Below, piece after piece: positions 63,564 through 63,636 of a stretch of DNA of 63,636 nt. This DNA comes from Mycolicibacterium palauense (lineage in GTDB: Bacteria > Actinomycetota > Actinomycetes > Mycobacteriales > Mycobacteriaceae). The stretch spans positions 1-63,636 of the forward strand of contig NZ_NVQF01000031.1 of assembly GCF_002592005.1 (NCBI RefSeq). Direction: 5' to 3'. The stretch's first letter is position 1, and each line of letters begins with the position of its first letter. A program made the position numbers and the translations under genes. The notes under the pieces were generated by a model. The model did not search any database. It was not told where the DNA came from and was given only the letters and a program-made list of their open reading frames with translations.

Positions 63564-63636
63564 TACCCCTTTTGTAGCACCCGTGTGGCGCCCTCTCGCT
63601 CCAATACATCATGTCGACAACCGACTCAGCGTACGA
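63564..63636. other. index and flow-cell adapter read-through with errors
   Basis: 63564-63571 (TACCCCTT) is where the i5 index belongs and differs by one base from the complement of the index I remember as S507. 63572-63600 matches the following GTGTAGATCTCGGTGGTCGC... P5 sequence at about 18 of 29 positions. 63601-63636 is low-quality sequence. None of it should be annotated. Confidence 0.85.

Noticed and set aside
60818..63604. 928-residue open frame opposite lgt, running into the contig end
   Set aside because: Shadow of lgt; its first residues would be coded by adapter sequence.

Overview
The window is a high-GC actinobacterial chromosome segment that I read as a Mycobacterium/Mycolicibacterium, most likely a fast grower. 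Evidence: the gene order ileS - dinB - ansA - lspA - rluD-like - lprI - dnaE1 - F420 (Ddn-like) protein - ilvA - treZYX - acyltransferase - bioAFD - bioB - bsaP - lipase - nrtR/nadABC - hisDCBHA-impA-FI - bcpB - trpE...CBA - lgt, which is how I recall the M. tuberculosis Rv1536-Rv1614 interval; frequent GTG/TTG starts; many start codons placed 6-8 nt after a -10 hexamer (leaderless type); a TetR repressor of biotin genes of the BioQ kind; and PriA-type hisA with no trpF.

Layout. 1-3750: an SDR dehydrogenase, a small DUF202/membrane-protein operon with a helix-turn-helix regulator, and a short orphan protein resembling the end of an NRPS condensation domain. 3784-7187: ileS behind an isoleucine T-box leader. 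7195-18280: S4 protein, DinB polymerase, MerR regulator with a divergent PPOX-fold gene, asparaginase, LspA, pseudouridine synthase, RarD, LprI/MliC-like lipoprotein, DnaE1, DsrE-like protein. 18319-30539: small membrane protein, Ddn-family protein, IlvA, YeeE sulfur transporter pair, the TreX-TreY-TreZ trehalose pathway from glycogen, and an OafA-type acyltransferase. 30647-37124: biotin genes with two BioQ-type boxes. 37365-44694: SulP transporter, lipase, NrtR regulator with operator and nadABC. 44726-52029: LysE exporter and the histidine operon. 52146-54840: a methyltransferase plus putative endonuclease inserted between his and trp. 54851-63466: peroxiredoxin, trp genes, and lgt with an extremely long acidic repeat tail.

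The most unusual points are: a perfect 24-bp x5 tandem repeat at the hisF/hisI junction whose every unit carries a Shine-Dalgarno-like GGGGAG and an in-frame GTG start; the ~600-residue repeat-rich acidic tail of Lgt; a cluster of in-frame tandem repeats in otherwise unrelated conserved genes; the restriction-modification-like pair between his and trp; a 28-codon ORF coupled to trpC; and several clear regulatory palindromes (BioQ, NrtR, MerR).

The last ~106 bases (from 63531) are not genomic: they are an Illumina Nextera adapter read-through with errors, so the genomic sequence ends at about 63530, two codons into the next gene. I saw no tRNA, rRNA, CRISPR array or insertion sequence.
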